Shown: positions 33,065-45,988 of the stretch, piece by piece
Numbering within the stretch: position 1 is the stretch's first letter
How the letters are laid out: every line of letters starts with the position of its first letter
Assembly: GCA_016110215.1 (NCBI GenBank)
Contig: JADWQD010000011.1
Span: 620,001-684,000, forward strand
DNA from: Capronia americana
Lineage: Eukaryota > Ascomycota > Eurotiomycetes > Chaetothyriales > Herpotrichiellaceae
Reading direction: 5' to 3'
DNA length: 64,000 nt
The notes under the pieces: model-generated
Told to the model about the DNA's origin: nothing
Seen by the model: the letters and a program-made list of their open reading frames with translations, nothing else
Databases searched by the model: none
Translations under genes and position numbers: made by a program

Positions 33065-35201
33065 ATGAATCCAGGTTCCGCCCCGAATGGCGGACCTGCC
33101 AACAAGCCAGTGGTCAAACGGAAGAAACCAGCAGCTGATCCGTTCTTCAAGGGCCCGAAAGTAAAAGCTGCTGCCACCAAATATCCACCGGCCGGGCGCG
33201 AGAATGGCCACCCTGCTCCACCAACGGTCAATGGCCAGCCGAAACCTCAGATTCCTGCCATCCTAGCTCGTCCACGACCACCCTCTCCATCGAGACCACC
33301 TGTCCCCGAGCGCGAGCGCGTCAGTGGCTTCACCGACCCCCGGGTGACCGCTGAAGGAATCCCCTACCGAGACTACAGACTGGTGACAACAAAGAAAGAT
33401 CTGCTCAATGGCCTGAGATACCACATTCTTCAGCTGGCCGGCGAAAAGCCAATAGATATCCGCAATGAGGCCGAGTTTGCGAAACCGGCTAGACTCCACA
33501 GACGCGACCCTCGCGCACCTCTACACGGCCATCATGAGAAGAAGGAGGAGGACGATCAACTGGACTCCAGGGATGGGCTGGACGCAGCAGAGCGAGAAGA
33601 ACTCAATCGACGCAAAGAAGCGCGGCAGAAAGAACGCGAGGCCAACCTGGCCCAGATAGCTCCGTCACAGAACGCTGGAAAGCGGACCAACTTCAAAAAG
33701 AAGACCCAGCAGGTGTTTAAGTCCGAGTTCTCTGCCGAGCAGAAGCGCCGGATACAGACAAACTACGAAGAGAAGCTGCCCTGGCATTTGGAAGATTTTG
33801 ACAACAAGCATTGCCTCATTGGCCACCATCAACCAGGCTCTAGGGACTCCAATGCGGCTTTCGTGTACGAGCCCACAGTTGATGCTTCTACGGGTAAATT
33901 TCGTCTAATTCCCATCGAAAAGATCTACCAGTTCAAGCCAAAACGCGACGATTTGCAAAAGATGACAATCGAAGAAGTCGAAGCCGCGATGAAGAAGGGT
34001 GGGTCTGACCCAGAGTGGTTGGTGCGTTCTCGAGAGGCCCGCATACAGGAACAGTTGAAGGAGCGCGCTGCAAAGGAGAGTAGAGGTCTCTTCGTAGGTG
34101 CTTCTAAGACCACTGCGTTCGCTGGGAGGACTGGCGAAGAAGCCGATCTCGACTTTGAAGAAGATTTCGCCGATGATGAGGAAGGAGACCTATTTATAGA
34201 CAAGGATGAGGATCAAAAACTCGCCGACGCCCGCATCAAAGAAGACCAACTGCAAGCCAATTTTCTCGACTTCAAGGATGTTACCGAATATGACGAAGCG
34301 GAGGCTCGGGAAAAGCGAGAGGCCGAAGCTAAGAAGAAAAACTTCAGAGAACTGAGGAAGGCCCTTGAGAGACGGGAGCGGAACTACAACCATGGGAGCG
34401 AGTCGGAATACGAATCAACGGTAAGGTTGCAATCCTCCTCCCGCCACTTCTTGTATGCTGACAGGTTACACGTAGACCGACACAGATGAGGAAGAGGAAA
34501 GCCTTCAGCGTGAGCGCCTGGCCAACAAGCAGAAGGAAGAAGACGAAGCCAAAAAGTCCAATTTACCGTCCTCGGGCACGAACACGCCCTCAGGTCGAAA
34601 GGAGAAACGGGATACCGACCGTGAAGATGGTGGCATGAAGAAGTCAAGCTCGTCTCGTAGCCTGAAACGTCCTGCATCTCCGAATGCATCTGACGCGTCC
34701 GGCACCGACGCCTCGGTCAGAAAGAAGAAGCTCAAATCGAGACACCTTTCTTCTGCGCAGCCTACACCCGGTCATTCCAGACCAGGCTCTCCTGTCAACG
34801 TGCCAAGCTCGTCTGCGCCGGCAGGAACCCTCGACTCATTGGCGGCGAAGATACGCAGACGTGCAGGTGCGGGAAGCCCTGCAGGATCAGACACAGAAAC
34901 AGACGGGGCAGCCATGTCCGATGCTTCTCGAGCACGGCGCATCAAGCTCAATGTTGGCGGCTCTCCGCCAGCACCGTCTTCACGTGCGGGCTCGCCGGCC
35001 CCAACTCTTGCCACAGCTCCTCGGCCGATTGCCTTCCCCTCAGAGCAGGATATTAGGAATGCGATTCCCCCTGAAGGCATCTCGGTCAGGGACCTCATTC
35101 GCAAGATTCCGCACCCGCCAGAGAGGAAGACAGAGTTCGTCAACTTGGTTAAAGCGATCACCCGTCTGGACAAGGACCGGGGTCTCTTGTTGCCGAAGTA
35201 G
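33065..35201 (+). CDS. TFG1: Transcription initiation factor IIF alpha subunit (RAP74/Tfg1)
   Basis: TFIIF-alpha accompanies RNA polymerase II into the preinitiation complex. Exons 33065-34420 and 34476-35201 give 693 residues. The N-terminal dimerisation region holds YRDYRLVTTKKDLLNGLRYH, LPWHLEDFDNKHCLIGHHQP and FRLIPIEKIYQFKPK, characteristic of RAP74. A charged central region (DLDFEEDFADDEEGDLFIDK) and Ser-rich linker follow. The C-terminal winged helix, which contacts FCP1 phosphatase in the family, is visible as SEQDIRNAIPPEGISVRDLI ending LDKDRGLLLPK. The 55-nt intron splits the acidic stretch. The ATG at 33065 is the only suitable start. Confidence 0.92.
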
Positions 35202-36327
35202 TGCTCGGCGACAGGCTCACCCACGTAGAGCGGTGTGACCTGGGAGTCCCGTCCGGGAGGTTGGGATATCGGGCGCACTGCGCCACTGCGGACGCGGAAG
35301 CTGTGCCTCGTAAGAGAAAAAATCACAGAGGAAGAAGAAAAGGAAGACGAAGGTTGTTGCCAGACCTTGCGGCTGCTGCATCTGCCATGGTTGCCACAGA
35401 TTCACCTGCAGGGCATGCAACACTGGCAGCGCAGAGAGACATTTCTCTCCACCAGTCGACAAGCCAGCGGAATCCTTTGAACCAGATGCTTTGGCTGTCA
35501 TTCGAGTGGAAGACGCTGGCGAGATTGCGCTTCAAGTGTACATAAAGTCTGCGGCTGGATCCTCACTGGACTTCCTGGACAACTGCGCACCAGAGGCATG
35601 ACTCGGCGCAGACAATGCAACAGTTGTATACAGAGCATCATGCCGCAGCGTTAGATTACCATGGCGGAACCATTGGAGCCCGACTTTGCCCTGGCCCAGC
35701 GCACGAGCATGTCAAGCTCGCAGGGTTCTTACACACACACCACGATGATGCATACTGTCGACCGCATGACGCAGCTTTTGTGGCCAAGACCGGGAATGGG
35801 TGAGGGAAGAGGCGAGGATGGTCCGGTAGATGGATGGTGCTGGCCCGAGCAGGCATCGCGCTGCAAACAACAACTGACTGGCACTAGCCTCGACGAGTCG
35901 GGCGAGAGAGTTCAGCTGGTCGTGCCGATACTTTTACTCTGCTTTGTGCGCTATGTGCTGGGGTGATGTGGTGTGGTGTGGTGTACTGTATCGTATGGCG
36001 CGTGGACAAAAGGGTGTATACCGCAGCCGCAGACGCATCAGCAATAAGCATTGAAGCAATTTCACCGCTATATCGAACAATCTGAAGAACTCTTCTCTTC
36101 TCTGCTTTTCGCTAGGTCATTATGTCGCTAAGGCCAGGTCAGAAGCTCGCTCGCTATATCCAATCTTACAATCTTTTTGTGCACAATGAAGGCAGTAACA
36201 GCGAAATGCAAGGTCCGCTCCGTCGCCCTTCCGCCATCCAGCCACCTCTCCGCCTTATCAATCCAGCCGAATGAATTCCCCAGCACTCTCTCACCGAAGA
36301 TCGAAGTGTCCAAATGCATGGAAGGTC
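35202..36327. other. 1.1 kb convergent intergenic region
   Basis: TFIIF-alpha and SYP1 3' ends face each other. A short GTGGT repeat lies at about 35966-35986. Several frames of 60-115 codons exist on both strands, none recognisable. Confidence 0.4.
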
Positions 36328-39162
36328 TCAGCTAGCGGTATACCGCCCACTCACCAACTTCGCCCTCCCGGGAACGACCTCCCAGGCTTTCTTTCCAGCA
36401 CCATCGTCGTCCCCGCCGTCCGCAAACGGATCATCCTCCCGCGCAACCTCCGCCAGCCGCTCAACGGCTATTCCACTGGCCGTGCGCCCAGCAATTTCAA
36501 ACCTAAAGTCGACGGCTCCTTTCCTAGCCACTCCGTGGGTAATGAAGCGCACCAACAGGCGTTCCTGTTCAGGCTTGATGACAAATTCAGGCAATCGCCA
36601 CACCACGCTGGATGTTTTGCGCCGGAAGGACGCGCCAGCCGTCGGAGCCATCATTGCAGATTGGGCGCGGGGGACCGTTGGATCGGAGATGTCGAGGCCG
36701 AGGTTAATGGTGACGTTTTTCAAGGTGAGTGGTTCGGATCCGAAGACTGGGTTGAGAGAGTATAGGACGATGACGCTGACCTGGCCGTCGATGATCTGCC
36801 ACGCTGGTGTCACAAGGATGGGCGAGTATTGAGCGAGGGTTGCCTCTTCCATGTGGAGTTGATATTTGAGGCAGATCATTGGTGTTGGACGACGGAGCTG
36901 TGTGGTCGTTACTATGTAGCTGCCCGCTTGCTCTTCCGTCTGCCGGTCAGTAGGCTTGGTTTGTTGGAGAAAGATGGGATTCGCGGCGACTTTGTCGAGG
37001 AGTTCGAAACGCTGGATGCGGATGGTCTCAGTGTTGCTATTTTGTGAAGCTGTCGGATTGAAGGCTAGTGCGATTTCTCCCAGCACGAAGGACTTCGATA
37101 TGCCGGACTCCGTGAATGTGCTGTGGACGGTTTCTATGACACTGGCGGAGAGACCTGGGTCGTGGAGGTCGGGGTGTTGAGTCGGGCCGGCGAGGCTTCG
37201 GGAGGAGGTCATCGATGCCGTATCGGAGCCGACGTGGTCGTCCTGCAGCGCCGCAATTGGCGGAGGTCGCTGAAGGGGAGACGCGAGCGTTTTTTCCGCT
37301 GAAGTCACGTTCTCTGGGATAGTGACCGGTGGAGGAGATCGTGTTATTTGTGGCAAGGCGTCTGTGCTACTAGGCACGTACATTGTATTTCGCACGTCTC
37401 GGCGTCCTCGAACACTACCTTGGACACGATTAATGCCGGCGTTTTGTGCCTGTGAGCGGAGTTGGTTGGCCATGTTGGTCATTGCTTGCTCTGCTTCCGT
37501 TTGGTCTTCTTCGATGGGTTTGTCCCGAATCATGAAGTTTCGGGCTGATTCCTCGGCAGGGGGAGAAGCGAAGGCTGATGCTTCCGAGAAAGCCTGCTGT
37601 GCCTGGGTGATCGAATCATTCGTGTCGGCTACGGCGGCTTGATTCAAGGCCATCTGCTGGTATGGGTTGTTGCTGGCTTGAGCAGATGGCGGGCTGATTG
37701 TGTCCGCTAGCCCAGGTTGATACGAAGTGCCGGTCGGATGTGCCTCCAGGGGATTTGGAGCCTGGCTAATGCCATTTGTCTGCGGGACAGGGAGTGGAGG
37801 CTCGGGTAAATCTCGAACAGGTTGCTCATATCGTCGATTCTGCGAAATCGAGGTCACTGGTCGCTCTTGAGTTGCTGTTGGAGTGAGATCCTGTCCCGAC
37901 TCGTCCAAATCCTGAAAACTGCGGGACGAGTCGCCTCTTCTAAACGGCACAAATCTCGTCCGTCGTTTCTCTTCGGTTGAAGAAGGGACAGGAGGGGCAG
38001 TGCTCTTGCGTCTGTTCATTACGGTGCCGAGTCGCTTGAGACCGCCGAGCTTGCTCTTCTCCTTTTGTGGCGGCACGTCGGGCACTATAACATGTCAGAG
38101 ATCCCGGTGCGACTCACGAGGGTGACTTACAAGGAGCTAGCCTGCCCTGTCCAGCGAAAGAGTTCGAACGTAGACTGTTGCTGTCAGTTGTACCTCGTGG
38201 TGGAGGAGGTGTCGGCGGGGCACGCAGTGAACTGGTCGGTCGGCCACCAGTGCCGGCGGTAGCTGAACTCAGCCTTCGCAACAGGCCGCCTCCTCCGCCA
38301 GTAGTTGCTCTTGCAGCGAATGTTTTGATCTCGTCGGCGGTCTCCACGTTGAGGAGTGCGCCTAGGCATGACTCAGCGCTGACTTTGTTCTTCTCGATCG
38401 AGTCCACCTCGTGGGTCTGGAACTGTGTGAGAACGTCCCGGAGGTGATTGACCCGCGACTCATCGACAACCTGCAGTTGTTCAAAGACGTACGGCGCCTG
38501 TGATTCCCATTGTCGTGAGGCATCTTCCACAGTCGAACTTGCAGTATCCGCACGTCGGCCACCTTTTGCAGCTTTCTTTTGTGCACCAGATAACTCTTTC
38601 GCGATGTGGCCCAGGCTCACCTGTGCTGTGCTTAGATCCTTGAAGCCTCTGTTCCGAGATGCCCAGGTCCGCAAAGGTGTCTCGACATCAGTCTCAATTT
38701 TCATTGCCAGCGTCTCGTGGGAGGCTGCTAAATTCTCGGTGCCGGAGATGATCCTCTGCCAGGGCATTTGGAAGATGCTGCGCTCGCTTTAGCAACGCCA
38801 AATCGCAAGAAAAAGACAATTCCTACCCTAGAGCGGCAGCCCCATCTTGTTGGGGACGTCGCGCAAGCTTCCGCAAGCTGGCAACATATACTTCCTCAAT
38901 CTTCCGACGCTCCTGGTCGACTGTCAACTTCTTGTTTAATGTGTTACACGGACGTGTCTGACCTGAAGCCAATCGGCGATGTCGCTATTGATCTTGGTTA
39001 TGAGGGTGACGCGATCATGGAGGATGTGGATTGCTTGCTCTGGTTGCAATGAAGCCTGGCGCAAACATCAGTCAGTCTTCAATCGGAGGTTCGCGGCTTC
39101 TGCGCAGCAGGTCTTACAAGGAGATTTAAATACTCGGTCCGCTGGAGGTCATTGTTTGCCAT
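36328..39162 (-). CDS. SYP1: Endocytic adaptor Syp1 (F-BAR plus mu-homology domain)
   Basis: Muniscin that arrives early at clathrin endocytic sites and recruits cargo. Exons 39162-39118, 39055-38963, 38912-38827, 38777-38131, 38084-36328 give 875 residues. The F-BAR domain is split over the first four exons: MANNDLQRTEYLNLL, QAIHILHDRVTLITKINSDI, KIEEVYVASLRKLARRPQQD, then MPWQRIISGTENLAASHETL and the following helices. A Pro/Ser linker with NPYQQMALNQ-like motifs separates it from the C-terminal mu-homology domain (ESGISKSFVLGEIALAFNPT, RIQRFELLDKVAANPIFL, WRLPEFVIKPEQERLLVRF). All splice junctions preserve frame. Domain order is exactly that of Syp1/FCHo. Confidence 0.92.
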
Positions 39163-39694
39163 GGTGAAGATGTTATCCAAGCATTAGGCAAGAATCGTGA
39201 AGCGAATTAACAAAGACTATCTGACGGACAATTGGCGTTGGCTCCACTGCGAGGAATTGAAGATGATCTCGAGACGAAGGTCAGTACGAGTAGAGAGAAT
39301 GGTTCTGGAAGGTCTTGGGCTTCGGTGGTCGGCGGGCCGGGATTACGTAGCGCCAGTGAGCTGCAAATTCATTGTTGTGATTGTCCAATCCCGACACGGC
39401 AACAATGTGACTATTACTATCCTCTCCACTGGGGTCAGCTTGAAAGCTTGTGCAGTTTTAAAGGTGGCATGCTGGCTTGATCTTGGAGACAAGGCACTGC
39501 AGGGCATGTTGACTGCACCCTCTCGCTCTGCTAATGACGATGCCCTGACACCGTCAATGTCTGTCTCTGCCTGCAGGATGGTGGATGCTGACATCAAGAA
39601 CAAATTGCTATCTTCACGCTCTGGTCATTGACGTGGGATCCAATTACCACAGAAGTGCGACAGTCGTTGGCGGTTCACTTCAATTCCCGTCAAC
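39163..39694. promoter_or_regulatory. Divergent promoter, SYP1 and Csk1-like kinase
   Basis: 532 bp head-to-head gap. A 144-codon plus-strand frame (39197-39631) is present but without similarity or a credible gene context. Confidence 0.4.
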
Positions 39695-40968
39695 ATGCCT
39701 GTCGATGTCAGTTTCTCTGAGAGGCTGAGCCGCATCTTCCAGCTGTAAGAGTCCTGGTCGTCGGCGTTGACTTCGTATTGCTGAGTCATGCTAGGACAAA
39801 TGCTTTCGTGTCAGCTGGCAACAACACAGATGTTGCGCGAAACAACGCAAAGGAATTAGAGGAAGAGATTCTGGGCTCGGCTACTTCCATAGTGAGCAGG
39901 CCTCGGATACTGTCTATCATCCGCTGCTGACCTGATTAGGAAGAATATCAGCTAAAGCTGGACGACGCTGTAACTGCAATTCTCTCAGTAGAAACGCCGC
40001 CCGCGCAGGCGGAAGAAACCACAGACGTAGATGAGCTGTTCAACACTGAGGGTCCCACCTTTGGAGCATATTGCTATGCAACATTTCATGCCGACGGCCT
40101 CATGTCGACGGTCTTTAAGGCGAAACCAATGAATGAAGCCGCTCCTGTCCGTGTTGTTGCGCTCAAAGTCACTCACCCGGCGATGATGGGGCCGCCACAT
40201 AATTCCATTAGGGAGGCCCGACTCCTGGTCAAAGCTCGCCACGAACACGTCGTTCCCCTCTTAGACACCATTCACCAGCCCGGAGATTGCTTCATACTCG
40301 TCTTCCCCTTTCTGAGGCAGGATCTGGAGAACCTGCTGAGATCGGGCAGATTGGACAAGCGGCAGGCCGGCATGGTCTTCGATGCGCTCTTCAGTGCTTT
40401 AGAGCACATACACTCGCTGGGCATGATTCATAGAGACATCAAGCCGTCCAACATTTTACTGGAGACGATGAATGGGCCTGTCTACTTGATCGATTTCGGT
40501 ATTACTTGGTCTGCTGACGACAAGGACTCTGAACCAGCGACCTCCAAGATCACCGACGTTGGCACAACTTGCTATCGCCCTCCAGAGATCCTGTTCGGCA
40601 ACAAGAGCTATGACACATCGCTAGATATGTGGGCTGCTGGTTGTGTCGTGGCGGAAATGGCGAGAGTTGGCCACCGACCAATCTTCGATGCTGGCGAGGT
40701 AGGAAGTGAATTGGCCTTGATCAAATCAATCTTTACCACCCTCGGAACTCCCAACGAGGAGACGTGGCCGTCTTCACGGGCATGTCCTGACTGGGGCAAG
40801 ATGCGCTTTCAGCAGTTTCCCCCGAAACCGTGGAAGGATTTCCTCCCTGGAGCGTCGGAAGCAGCAATCGATTTTGTCTCGCAAACCGTGTGCTATGAGA
40901 TGACAAGGAGGCTGACTGCCAGCGAGGCTCTCAAGCACGAACTGAGGACGGTGATTCGGGCAGCTTGA
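39695..40968 (+). CDS. Csk1-like CDK-family protein kinase (putative CDK-activating kinase)
   Basis: Exons 39695-39744, 39795-39891, 39940-40968 give 391 residues. After about 85 residues of helical N-terminus (MPVDVSFSERLSRIFQ, NAKELEEEILGSATSI) comes a CDK-type kinase domain: VVALKVTH (ATP-binding Lys), NSIREARLLVKARHEHVVPL (PSTAIRE-position helix), GMIHRDIKPSNILLE (catalytic loop), YLIDFGITW (DFG), TDVGTTCYRPPEILFG (activation segment with YRPPE) and DMWAAGCVVAEM. The glycine loop is degenerate: no GxGxxG is seen ahead of the Lys. This combination resembles fission yeast Csk1, which activates Mcs6 and Cdc2. The upstream exons were found by matching splice sites, so the N-terminus is less certain than the kinase domain. 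Confidence 0.8.
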
Positions 40969-42358
40969 GCATCAGATATGATGTATCCGGAGGATTGCAT
41001 ATTGATGCGCTCAGTGATCACACTGGCTGCAGTAGTCCACGTTGTTCTGACAGCTGTCATCCAAGAATAGTCTCTTTCCCCATCACCTGCGGAAGGCTTA
41101 CAACATGGTCGCACACCATGACTGTTGATTCCCTGGGACTTGCCGAGTCACCGTGCACAGTGCAGTATCCTGTGCTGCAGCGTGGACCAATAGAGCAAAA
41201 TGTTTCCTCCGAGCATCAAGAGTAGTGCCGCACAACTCATCAACAGCGTCTGGTCCTCGGCATCAGATGAAGATACTCAGGATGACGTGAGGATATATAT
41301 CTTTATCGCGCAATGGGTGAGGTGAGGTTATTTGCTCGCCAAGTACTTGTCAAGGAAGACTATCTTCAAAGTCAAGGTGCAAAGCCTGAAGGGCAAATTC
41401 GCTTTGCGTACGAGTAGGATTGCCCCGCCTACCCGAGTCAATCCACCACCACACGGGACATTCTTGGGCACAACTCAGGTTACGAGACGCAGAAAATTGT
41501 GGTCGCACCGCTGACATGCTCTTCCCATACCTCAGATTGCTGATGCCGTTTCGTAGCGTAGCCGTCCTAGACCTGCTGCATGCACATGTGCAACTCTTCA
41601 GGCTTGCCGCTGCACACATCCGCGCGTCAGATGTCAATGAGGTGGAAGAAAGGAGCAATCTCTCTTATCCGCCGCTAAGCTGCAGGTACAGGTGGCACCT
41701 AAGCCGCATCGAGGGGTGGGCGTCAGGTGGCTTCCATCTAAATCCAGGCACGCCAATGGAATTCGGCAGAGGCCCCTGCGCGTAAACGCCACAATGAGCC
41801 TGATCTTTCCGCCCTTGCTTGAGGATGGTGCAGAGGGCAGCTGTTTCGCGCTTCTCGTTCGTCCTTGCAATCGCGACCGCATCCACAGCTTTGGCCTGAT
41901 CCTCAGTCTCACATCCTAGCAGCCACTTTCCCTCTCATCTTACCAGGAAGTGAGCATCGCGTCACTACCACCCTCACAATACTCGTACTCCTTCTCTTTC
42001 TTCCTTTCTTGCGCACCTTCTGCTCGAAGCTCATCGACTGTGCGGCCACTGGTTTTCTTCCCTTCTTCACCCTCCCATTCAGCCTATTGTTCACCGAGTG
42101 TGAATTGTCGCCCTTCTTTTATCGACAATTCATCACTAGCCACTCCTTTTACACCACCACCCCCTCACAATCAATTCGAGATCGCTTCGAGATCAATTTC
42201 TTCGTGAAACGATCCAGCAGCGCTGTGATACACTCTCGCGGTTCTCAAATACCACCTTCAGCTACAGGATTGCAGCCTTTCTTCTACCGACTGCAAAAAG
42301 AGCTCGATACCAACTGCTCGATTGCAGCGATACACCCTCCGATCTGACGCCATCCGAC
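40969..42358. other. 1.4 kb intergenic region with a pyrimidine-rich leader
   Basis: Lies upstream of the SH3 membrane protein gene. From about 41940 to 42340 the plus strand is CT-rich, as in long fungal 5' leaders. A 160-codon plus-strand frame (41865-42347) in it is built largely from that bias and looks noncoding. Nothing else recognised. Confidence 0.45.
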
Positions 42359-44305
42359 ATGGACCTTACGCATATGAACTTCCATGACAAGATGGTGGAA
42401 TTGGCTAGACGCCAAGATGAGGTCGCTCTCACCACCGTAGATGGCACTGTCTACTCGATCGCATACGTGACGGCAACACCGACCTTTACCGGCGTAATTG
42501 GAGGTTATACTACCCTGACTGGCGACGACTCTTCTCCCACAGAAGCCCCTGCTCAAGTCACCACTACCGACTCGGCCACAGCAGTCGCTACCGTTTCTTC
42601 CTCGCCCACTGTAGAATCCTCCGCCGAGACTACACCGACTTCTGCATCCTTGATCGCGCCCACCACCCTGGTTTCCACTACTTCTGCTGGCATCATTGGG
42701 AGCACCAACACAGGCTCTGTGGCTGCTGCTTCTGCTTCGGCCAGTTCCTCGGCAGATTCCACAAGTTCGTCGAGCAGTGGTCTCTCAACGGGTGCAAAGG
42801 CTGGCCTTGCCATTGGTATCATAGCGATCGTCGGTCTTTTCGCCGTCTTCCTTTTATGGTTACTCGGAAAGAAGAAGCGCCAGATCGAGGCAAACACCGG
42901 ATCAGACAACGAGAAATATGATCCTCCTGCAGGCGTGAACAGCACCGAGATGGCCACAAGAAGCCCACCCATCAGCGCAACAGCCCCACGTATAAGCCTG
43001 CGACCCGTATCTCGAATGTTGCCAGAGTTCGTGGGAGCGTCATCTAAGAGCAGACTCAGCGCAGGGAACATGCTCACCACCATTGGAGAATCGGATTCTA
43101 CTTCAACTCGCAAGACACCATCTCCTCAACCGCGTGGTCCAAGCCCAACCCCAGCTCGAGGTCTTGGTCTGGCTGCAGCAACTCAAAGCTCCCAGGACAA
43201 CAATCCGAACAATCCTTTTGCCGACCCTCAGAATCCCTTTGCTGACCCCGAGAAACTGTCAATTCAAGCGCCTGCGCCGCTCGCTCTCGCGCCCTCTGCA
43301 GCTAGATCACCCCCTGTTGCTCCTGTCGCTTCCGGGGCTATTGGCGACGCGGGTGCTCTCAACGCTCCTGCTGCTACCACCAAGCCGACGCCGACGCCTG
43401 CTCCGATGCCGGCTCCTGCTCAAGCAGCTGTGCCAGTTCCAGCTCCAGTCCAAGCTCCAGCTCCTGTCATGATGCCAGCGGCAGTCCCAGCGCCGGTCCC
43501 TGCTCCTCAGCTCGCACAACAAGTCACCGCATCTCCGGCCTCTTCCGCGCCTGCGTCGCCAGCTCTTGTCGCTGCGGCTGGCCAAGGCTCCGAAGCTCCT
43601 CGTCCCGACGCTTCTCAGGGTAACGTCTACCGTGTTCTCATGGATTTTGCACCTTCGATGGAAGACGAATTGGAGTTGAAGAGTGGTCAACTTGTCCGTA
43701 TGCTTCATGAATACGATGATGGTTGGGTAAGTAGCCGGCCGACGTGCTTTGGCGTCACATGACTGATCATTTTCCAGGCACTGTGCATCCGACTTGACCG
43801 ATCTCAGCAAGGTGTCGTCCCCAGAACATGCCTGGCCGCGAAACCCTCGAAGCCTAAGCCCTCTCACCTGAACCAGTATGCTCGACCTACGCCCGGCGGT
43901 CCAGGATCTCGTCCGATGTCCCCAGCTGGCGGCCCACAGCGCCCAATGAGCCCTGCAGGACGATCCATGAGCCCTATGGGTAGGCCGATGAGCCCTGCGG
44001 GCAGACCAATGAGTCCTGCTGGAATGCGAAGACCAATGAGCCCAGGCTTCAACCAAGCACCAAGAGGAATGTCCCCTGGACCAAGAGCCGGACCCTCAGG
44101 TAGAAGTATGTCGCCAGGACCAAGAGCAGGACCGAGAGCCGGACCACCAGGTAGAAGCATGTCGCCAGGACCCTACGGCGGTCGAAATGGGCCCCCACCG
44201 ATGGCTGCTGTCGGTCGACCACGAAGCAACTCTGCCAGCAACGTCAGGGATAAGCGAAACTCTCCTGTTGGACCTTCCAAGCTTCGTCCTGGCATGGCTA
44301 TGTGA
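42359..44305 (+). CDS. SH3-domain single-pass transmembrane protein (Fus1-like)
   Basis: Exons 42359-43726 and 43778-44305 give 631 residues. The N-terminus (MDLTHMNFHDKMVELARRQD) has no signal peptide. An extracellular-type Ser/Thr-rich stalk reaches residue about 140, followed by one membrane span (AGLAIGIIAIVGLFAVFLLW) and a basic stop-transfer GKKKRQ, so the topology is probably type III with a cytoplasmic tail. The tail is Pro/Ala-rich, then carries an SH3 domain interrupted by the intron: YRVLMDFAPSMEDELELKSG, DDGW joined to ALCIRLDRSQQGVVPRTCL. After it, a degenerate repeat of MSPxGRP units (residues about 500-590) precedes a basic end. Layout matches fungal Fus1-type SH3 membrane proteins linked to cell-surface polarity; the role is inferred. 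Confidence 0.82.
43912..44180 (+). repeat. Degenerate tandem coding repeat (MSPxGR units)
   Basis: About ten near-repeats of a 15-27 nt unit encode MSPAGRP / MSPGPRAGP variants in the cytoplasmic tail of the SH3 membrane protein. Ser-Pro in every unit makes them candidate proline-directed kinase sites. Confidence 0.7.
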
Positions 44306-45988
44306 AGAGGGCCTTGCGTGGAAAGCTCGAACTGTTCCTCGTCCACGCTCTACAACGAAACGACGGCAGATGCCTTTCCTATTCTCTCAAACCATGTACT
44401 TTACGATGAAGATTCATTATCTCGACAAGTGTGACTTCTTGTGCTTGGGTTTGTTCTTCTTGTGCTTGAGCTTTTCAGAACCATATCCTCTCCATTGGTG
44501 AGCAGGTGGTGGGAGAATTTGAGGATACTGGAGTACTTCTGCTGTTTAGCGAAGGAGAAGACGAAAGCTGAGATAGGCGTCTAGGCGAGCAAGACATCAA
44601 ATGTCTTTGACGCCAGGATACATAGATAATACCCACGTGAATTCAAAATCCAACAGGCGGCTGAGTGAGAGGTGACCGAGGTATCAGTGAGTGGCATCCC
44701 ACGAGACGAAGTACGTTGCTAGCGTTAGCAGTCATTGGTCGGGTGGTCACCTCGCGTTTCATTTCTCGTCATCAGCCCTTCAACCCAACTCGCGTCGATA
44801 TATGCGTGAGTGTGACACCAGGCGGTCTGCGATCGGACGACAGATCCCTCCTCGAATATGTTTAGCTGCGCTCCTCCGATATCGCAATCTTGATCGCAGG
44901 GTAAACTGCCAACATTTCAGTACCTCGCATCATCGTCCTGGCGAGCCGGGATAGGCCACTAGCTATGCCGACTTGTGAACATGGTCTCGCGCTGCGATGC
45001 GAGTAGCTGATGGGAGCAGCCCTTAAAGATGTGGCTTGGGAGGAGACCGCACAGGAGCCGATTGCTATTGGGAACATTAATGACCGAGCAAAGGCCCGTT
45101 TTCATGGCCCTCGTCGAATGCCTCCCCTTCTGGGAAACGCAAAGTGCTTGGCATCCTCGCCTTTTCAAACACTGAACCCGTCGATATCTCACCCACTCTC
45201 CGTCTGCGCTGCCTTATGTCACTAGCATTCATCTATAACCCTGATCAGGCTCGTGGTTCAGCTTAATTCACTGACAAATCCACGCAAGCTTCGCCTTGCG
45301 GCCTTTTGACTATTATCACCTCCACCTCGGGGCTCTAGACATACAGCACCTACCGAGCAGGTTGATTTCAAGCGACCACTCACTAGCTAGAGGAGGACAG
45401 ACTGCCGAGCCTTGGCTTCACCGGGGCCGCCTTCTGCACTGGCCGGCAATGATGAGGTCTGCGACGATAATGCAACAAACAAGCCGTTGTATTTCGCTAG
45501 AGGAGTTGCGCCTCCGTCGGCAACGCATATGATGGAAGCGGAAGCCTGGAATGATGAGCAAGCCCTAAGACCGTTCCGGTAGGTCCCATCAAGACGTCCC
45601 CCGGTGTCGGGGCCAAAAGTTTCCAAATTCAATTTCCTAGTCATGTTTCCTCCAGCCTGCCCGGGCCTGTAAAGGACACAACCCGCGAGATTGCAATGGG
45701 CCAGCGCGAAAAGGCACCCCGTCTGTAACTCATTCAGCAGGCGAAACCAAATTCTGTCGGCGTTGCTACTATCTGCATGGTGTTTTCGAAGTCCTTGTCG
45801 GCACAGGGTATATAATGGCAAAGGACCCAGGCAGAACAACGATGTCTCCCTCATCCACCAAGCAGCTTCTCGGTCCGTGTCGAGACGACCTCTTTGACGG
45901 CTTGTTTATTCTTTTGTGCTTGTGGTATCTCACATCGACAGTTCTTTAATCAGACGCATACTACGGAGTCCTTGGGCGGTCCGCAAAG
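44306..45988. other. 1.7 kb intergenic region
   Basis: Sits between the conserved block and the accessory right-hand part. Frames up to 155 codons are present on both strands without recognisable domains. I see no transposon ends or RNA gene. Confidence 0.4.

Noticed and set aside
41865..42347. 160-codon plus-strand frame upstream of the SH3 gene
   Set aside because: Composition reflects a CT-rich leader; no recognisable motif and it ends just before the real start codon.
42553..44160. Minus-strand frames of up to 249 codons over the SH3 membrane protein gene
   Set aside because: They mirror the Ala/Pro/Ser-rich coding repeats of the sense gene and lack independent gene features.
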